Assembly: GCA_900755985.1 (NCBI GenBank) | Contig: CAAEIL010000085.1 | Span: 1-6,063, forward strand | DNA: 6,063 bases | Reading direction: 5' to 3' | DNA from: Bacteroidales bacterium | GTDB lineage: Bacteria > Bacteroidota > Bacteroidia > Bacteroidales > Muribaculaceae | Shown: positions 5,593-6,063 of the stretch, piece by piece | Position numbering within the stretch: position 1 is the stretch's first letter | Layout: the number at the start of each line of letters is the position of its first letter | Translations under genes and position numbers: made by a program | The notes under the pieces: model-generated | Told to the model about the DNA's origin: nothing | Database searches by the model: none | The model's input: only the letters and a program-made list of their open reading frames with translations

Positions 5593-6063
5593 ATGACACA
5601 TAATCTTCACCGCCTGCTCGCCATCATGCTCGTAGCCATGCTCGCCGCCTCGTGCTCCGAACAGCCCGAGCCATGGACATACGTCGCCTCCAATATTCCC
5701 GGCGACGCATCGGCTGTCGTCGCCGTCAATACACGACAACTGCTTGGCGCCTCAGACAACGGCCTCCTCGACGGATACATCGTTCCCGGCGAAGCCCGCG
5801 GCCTGCTCGGCGCCACCTCGCACGTCCTGTATGTACGCTCCGGCAGCACCTCATTCGTGACATGGCCCATAGCCGACAACCCGCAGGCCGAAGAAATGAC
5901 TTCGCGCTGGCAACAAGTGCGCATAGGGAGCGACGGACCCGAAGCACACGCCCTGGCCACCGACGCATCTGTCATCTTCGCCACCGACCGCCAGGCATGG
6001 CTCATTCCCGGCACCACCGACGTCGCCACATCGCTGACCATGCTTTCCCAGCTGTGGAACGAC
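5593..6063 (+). CDS. Second DUF4836-like lipoprotein, 3' end outside the window
   Basis: The reading frame is open from the ATG to the last base, giving 157 residues with no stop. A signal peptide (hydrophobic about 8-19) ends in a lipobox with LAAS before Cys21. The mature part begins SEQPEP and then has IPGDASAVVAVNTRQLL (35-51), which lines up without gaps with residues 38-54 of the preceding lipoprotein. Residues 115-157 line up with 154-196 of that protein, sharing a Gly, a Glu, Ala, Ser, Leu and the Trp near the end. I infer a diverged paralogue; the same DUF4836-type family is likely but unconfirmed. Unlike its neighbour it has no lysine in the visible part, is Ala/Ser/Gly-rich, and lacks the acidic patch. 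No promoter is evident, so it may depend on read-through past the hairpins upstream. Function unknown; an envelope location is expected. Confidence 0.85.
   Translation, partial: MTHNLHRLLAIMLVAMLAASCSEQPEPWTYVASNIPGDASAVVAVNTRQLLGASDNGLLDGYIVPGEARGLLGATSHVLYVRSGSTSFVTWPIADNPQAEEMTSRWQQVRIGSDGPEAHALATDASVIFATDRQAWLIPGTTDVATSLTMLSQLWND

Noticed and set aside
5607..6041. Reverse-strand open frame of 144 codons at the right end
   Set aside because: It lies opposite a clear lipoprotein gene with signal peptide and paralogue similarity, and its own translation resembles nothing I recognise.

Overview
The window looks like chromosomal DNA from a GC-rich member of the Bacteroidales; a Muribaculaceae-like gut bacterium is my best guess. 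This is an inference from four things: a promoter matching the Bacteroidetes TTTG / TAnnTTTG pattern, A-rich sequence before start codons with little Shine-Dalgarno signal, lipoproteins resembling a family I know from Bacteroidales, and the sequence character of the HflX and cyclophilin homologues. All five genes read on the + strand, and codons ending in C dominate.

Bases 99-3396 hold a compact three-gene group with a proteostasis theme: a cyclophilin-type peptidyl-prolyl isomerase with a long helical insert (99-860), an M16-family zinc peptidase starting at TTG (902-2137), and the ribosome-associated GTPase HflX (2134-3396), whose ATG overlaps the peptidase stop codon. The isomerase and peptidase are 41 bases apart. 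I see no promoter inside the group, so its promoter probably lies upstream of the window.

Bases 3397-3713 are a 317-base gap with lower GC. It contains a weak hairpin, a good Bacteroidetes-type promoter (-33 at 3573-3578, -7 at 3601-3608) and a leader of about 100 bases. Next comes a 562-residue lipoprotein (3714-5402) of the DUF4836-like type, with an acidic patch and a Tyr/Asp-rich C-terminal tail. A 190-base spacer follows, with two strong perfect-stem hairpins. The last gene (5593 to the window end, incomplete) is a second lipoprotein, which aligns without gaps to the first in two blocks and so appears to be a diverged paralogue. It has no lysine in the 157 residues visible.

The two halves look like separate transcription units: housekeeping protein quality control and translation rescue, then an envelope lipoprotein pair of unknown function. 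I found no tRNA, rRNA, CRISPR array, insertion sequence or phage gene. The most noteworthy items are the diverged lipoprotein pair, its hairpin-rich spacer with possible alternative pairings, and the unusual tail of the first lipoprotein.
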